Assembly: GCA_958415525.1 (NCBI GenBank)
Contig: CATYZE010000050.1
Coordinates: forward strand, 1-7,439
Length of the DNA: 7,439 nucleotides
From: an uncultured Collinsella sp.
Lineage (GTDB): Bacteria; Actinomycetota; Coriobacteriia; Coriobacteriales; Coriobacteriaceae
Reading direction: 5' to 3'
Part shown: piece by piece, positions 5,698 to 7,439 of the stretch
How positions within the stretch are numbered: the first letter of the stretch is position 1
Layout of the letters: every line of letters begins with the position of its first letter
The notes under the pieces: model-generated
Databases searched by the model: none
What the model was told of the DNA's origin: nothing
Seen by the model: only the letters and a program-made list of their open reading frames with translations
Position numbers and translations under genes: made by a program

Positions 5698-6513
5698 TTA
5701 TTTATTTACATCGTAGCTGGAAACAGATGCGACAACGCGCACGGCATCCACATCAGACATGGCCTCGAACTTGACTTTCTCTCCCGGTGCCCACGAAGAA
5801 GTGTTCGCATAGGTCTCCCCCGCTTTGATATCATCTGCATCATAGAGAGCAAGCGTTAGGCTGACATTTGAGAATGATATGCCAGAAGTATTCTCGACTA
5901 CGGCCGTATATGTATACAGACCATAACCGTCATCCGACTTTTCGAAATTGGCCCCTTGGATCAAACTGTTAATGGCATCCTCATTGCGGGTCTTCTCTGC
6001 CACGGACCTTCCGTTCTTAATCAAATCATCGAAATCATCTTTGTATTTCTCCCCAACTTCCAACCCGTAATCGTCGACAAGCTTCTTGAGCTGCGCAGAC
6101 CGCTTATCGTAGACCTTATTCCACTCTTCGTAATAATCCGAAGATGATTGTGAGTAGTCCTCGGTCACTTTAAGCTGGTCGTCAAGCAAATTCAGATATG
6201 TAATGACGTCCTGCTGCATCTTGGAATCCTTGAACTTGGCGTTCTTGAGCTCCTTGTCATTCTTAATTTCGGCCTTAATAGCCTCCTGAATATTCTCGGT
6301 TGAATGAGGGTCGTCATCGTTTGCATTAGATTCAATGACATCGGCCCTTTTCTCAAACCCGGCGGCGATAACATTCATCGCCTTGTCATCGGCATATTTC
6401 GGTTTATCTGAGTTTGCGGCATTCTGAGAACAGGCCGAAATGAACCCCAGAGAACAGATGAGCAGGACAAGCAAACCCATCATAGGCAGCTTTTTAGTAA
6501 TATTTCGTTTCAC
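5698..6513 (-). CDS. Secreted lipoprotein with C-terminal FxLYD domain
   Basis: A 271-residue exported lipoprotein. The signal peptide is textbook: basic MKRNITKK, a hydrophobic core GLLVLLICSLGF, then the lipobox ISAC with the lipidated Cys at 28. After a short polar linker, residues about 40-175 are strongly charged and helical (Lys/Asp/Glu-rich), likely a helical bundle or stalk. The C-terminal 85 residues look like an FxLYD beta-sandwich domain (YTYTAVVENTSG, FSNVSLTLALYDADD, and SSWAPGEKVKFEA). FxLYD domains occur in many Gram-positive cell-surface lipoproteins; their ligands are mostly unknown. I chose the GTG at 6513 over the ATG at 6546: GAAGGGA lies 7 bases before it, and it gives a normal signal peptide, while the longer form adds 11 residues before the basic region. 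A terminator follows the gene. Confidence 0.82.
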   Translation of the reverse strand: MKRNITKKLPMMGLLVLLICSLGFISACSQNAANSDKPKYADDKAMNVIAAGFEKRADVIESNANDDDPHSTENIQEAIKAEIKNDKELKNAKFKDSKMQQDVITYLNLLDDQLKVTEDYSQSSSDYYEEWNKVYDKRSAQLKKLVDDYGLEVGEKYKDDFDDLIKNGRSVAEKTRNEDAINSLIQGANFEKSDDGYGLYTYTAVVENTSGISFSNVSLTLALYDADDIKAGETYANTSSWAPGEKVKFEAMSDVDAVRVVASVSSYDVNK

Positions 6514-6547
6514 GGTTATTTCCCTTCGATTGACGTTACGACTCATA

Positions 6548-6605
6548 GCCCTTCGTCAAATAGCAGACGAATTGGCGACGCGGTGGCACTATTTGACTCA
6601 AGGGC
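6548..6605. repeat. Imperfect inverted repeat with CTATTTGAC core
   Basis: GTCAAATAG (6555-6563) and CTATTTGAC (6589-6597) are perfect inverted copies around a 25-base spacer. After a 1-2 base mismatch the symmetry resumes with GCCCTT (6548-6553) and AAGGGC (6600-6605). It lies in the gap between the recombinase gene and the lipoprotein gene and covers the lipoprotein leader. It could be an operator, a recombinase-binding region or an RNA hairpin. Further TTTTGAC-containing copies lie at 6661-6669 and 7402-7410. Confidence 0.55.
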
Positions 6606-6623
6606 GTGAACTGGATAAACATC

Positions 6624-6660
6624 GAGGGAAGGAGTGAGCTCCGTGGAATAAACTCCCCTC
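6624..6660 (-). terminator. Weak hairpin after the recombinase gene
   Basis: On the minus strand GAGG-GGAGT (6660-6652) can pair with ACTCC-(TTC)-CCTC (6635-6624), a 9-bp stem with a 3-base bulge and a 16-base loop, beginning 14 bases after the recombinase stop. Only GATGTTTAT follows, so the T-run is poor. It may be a weak terminator or incidental. Confidence 0.3.
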
Positions 6661-6669
6661 GTCAAAATG
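6661..6669 (-). repeat. Left copy of inverted 9-mer flanking recombinase
   Basis: GTCAAAATG on the plus strand, 5 bases beyond the recombinase stop, is the exact inverse of CATTTTGAC at 7402-7410. Read on the minus strand, TTTTGACGAGGGG also resembles TTTGACGAAGGG in the nearby inverted repeat (6548-6563). Confidence 0.4.
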
Positions 6670-6674
6670 TCTAG

Positions 6675-7310
6675 CTAAAGAGGACGGACAGACGGCGAAC
6701 GGTCATATACGTTCGCGTCCGCCCGTCTCCAACGATCAAACGTCGATGCGCTGACGTTCAAAAGCATTGCGGCCTCTTGCCTCGTAACCTCGCCTCCTTC
6801 GAATGATTTGATGACATCGCGGTAGCTATCCGGGCGTTCGAGCGCCGGCCTCCCAAATCTCACGCCCCGCAGACGCGCCGATGCGATGCCCTCTGCCTGG
6901 CGCTGCTTGATGTTTTCGCGCTCCAGCTGTGCCACGTAGCTCAAGATCTGGAGAACCAGGTCCGCCATGAAGGTTCCCGTAATGCCATCAGGCTGCTCGC
7001 GCGTATCGAGCAACGGCATATCGAGCACCACGATGGCAGCGCGCCTGTCCACCGTGATCCGTCGCCATTCATCGAGGACTTCGCGATAATTGCGACCCAA
7101 TCGATCGATACTTTTAATCACGAGAACATCGCCCTCGCGCAACCTACGAAAAAGTCGCTGGTACTGAGGACGCTTAAAGTCCTTGCCGCTCGCTTTGTCA
7201 GCGTAAATCTGGTCCCGCTGAACGGGGAACCTTCCCAGCGCGTCTAGCTGGCGGTCCAAGTTCTGGTCCGCGGAAGAGACGCGCGCATACCCAAAGATTC
7301 GATTGTCCAT
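6675..7310 (-). CDS. Serine recombinase, resolvase/invertase type
   Basis: A 211-residue site-specific recombinase of the small serine family (Hin / gamma-delta resolvase type), of typical length. It breaks and rejoins DNA through a phosphoserine link, either resolving or inverting DNA between paired sites. The N-terminal catalytic domain (1 to about 120) has GYARVSSADQNLDRQ with the catalytic Ser at 12 and Arg at 10, and the active-site signature SIDRLGR (67-73, with R70 and R73). The dimerisation helix follows (TGTFMADLVLQILSYVAQLE), then a basic arm around RLRGVRFGRPALE and a C-terminal helix-turn-helix (about 174-197, TRQEAAMLLNVSASTFDRWR). All key residues are present, so it should be active. 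The ATG at 7310 has AGGGG 5 bases upstream. Its target may be the inverted motifs on both sides or a site outside the window. It marks the neighbourhood as mobile or phase-variable. Confidence 0.92.
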   Translation of the reverse strand: MDNRIFGYARVSSADQNLDRQLDALGRFPVQRDQIYADKASGKDFKRPQYQRLFRRLREGDVLVIKSIDRLGRNYREVLDEWRRITVDRRAAIVVLDMPLLDTREQPDGITGTFMADLVLQILSYVAQLERENIKQRQAEGIASARLRGVRFGRPALERPDSYRDVIKSFEGGEVTRQEAAMLLNVSASTFDRWRRADANVYDRSPSVRPL

Positions 7311-7360
7311 AATTGCCCCTATCGGCCGCCTCTTGGCAGCATCAGCTCAAGCGAGAGCCC

Positions 7361-7375
7361 ACTCACTATAGGGCG
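7361..7375 (-). promoter_or_regulatory. TATAGT -10-like element within a T7-promoter-like 15-mer
   Basis: The plus strand reads ACTCACTATAGGGCG, identical over 15 bases to the core and first transcribed bases of the classic phage T7 promoter as found in common vectors; the upstream TAATACG is absent. Read on the minus strand it gives TATAGT (7370-7365), about 55 bases before the recombinase start, a reasonable -10 without a good -35. GCCC (7357-7360) and GGGC (7371-7374) flank it as an inverted repeat. Confidence 0.25.
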
Positions 7376-7401
7376 TGCAAATTTTGCGAATGGGTTGAGG
7401 C

Positions 7402-7410
7402 CATTTTGAC
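7402..7410 (+). repeat. Right copy of inverted 9-mer flanking recombinase
   Basis: CATTTTGAC, the exact inverse of 6661-6669. It sits in the loop of a small local hairpin formed by TGAGG (7396-7400) and CCTCA (7411-7415). A 9-base match is short and could be chance. Confidence 0.4.
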
Positions 7411-7439
7411 CCTCAGGCACAAGCTATTCAAGCGCTGTG

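Noticed and set aside
6514..6546. ATG at 6546 as the lipoprotein start
   Set aside because: It adds 11 residues before the basic signal-peptide region; the GTG at 6513 has a well spaced GAAGGGA and gives a normal lipoprotein signal.
1..7439. CRISPR array, tRNA or rRNA genes, riboswitch
   Set aside because: No regularly spaced direct repeats, no tRNA-like cloverleaf or rRNA sequence recognised, and no riboswitch core seen on either strand by eye.

Overview
The window looks like chromosomal DNA of a high-GC gut actinobacterium, most likely a Coriobacteriia member such as Collinsella. This rests on GC-rich third codon positions in the core genes, on the look of the flavodoxin, CobW-type and TrmL proteins, and on hairpin repeats with a GGGACAG core that I associate with this group. 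The taxon is an inference from recall, not a computed assignment.

Region 1 (1-804) is a decayed edge with no intact gene. It holds an AT-rich leader with a possible 22-codon ORF that ends inside a 9-bp palindrome, a plus-strand stretch with strong codon bias but no start (179-346), and a minus-strand remnant of an IS30-family transposase that keeps its N-terminal helix-turn-helix (about 521-680).

Region 2 (805-3700) carries four intact core-type genes on the plus strand. A flavodoxin-fold oxidoreductase with a cysteine cluster is followed 12 bp later by an ArsC/Spx-like thioredoxin-fold protein with Ser in place of the usual catalytic Cys; these two form a likely redox operon. Next come a CobW/COG0523 metal-chaperone GTPase and trmL, a tRNA wobble-base 2'-O-methyltransferase. 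Two related hairpins with opposite orientation and covarying stems bracket trmL. One lies just before its ribosome binding site, and the other contains its stop codon.

Region 3 (3746-7310) is entirely on the minus strand, looks less GC-rich, and appears accessory. In order of transcription it holds a small serine recombinase (resolvase/invertase type), a secreted lipoprotein with a C-terminal FxLYD domain followed by a clear rho-independent terminator, a single-pass membrane protein with a DUF4230 domain, and a 354-residue protein of unknown function with an Ala-rich helical N-terminal part. The last two genes are 9 bp apart and translationally linked. The lipoprotein, the anchored DUF4230 protein and the cytosolic partner could together form an envelope-associated system. 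The recombinase is bracketed by an inverted 9-mer and lies beside several copies of a TTTGAC-containing motif, which may be its sites.

The last 129 bases (7311-7439) hold no intact gene. They contain a 15-base match to the core of the phage T7 promoter, which on the minus strand gives a TATAGT -10-like element ahead of the recombinase.
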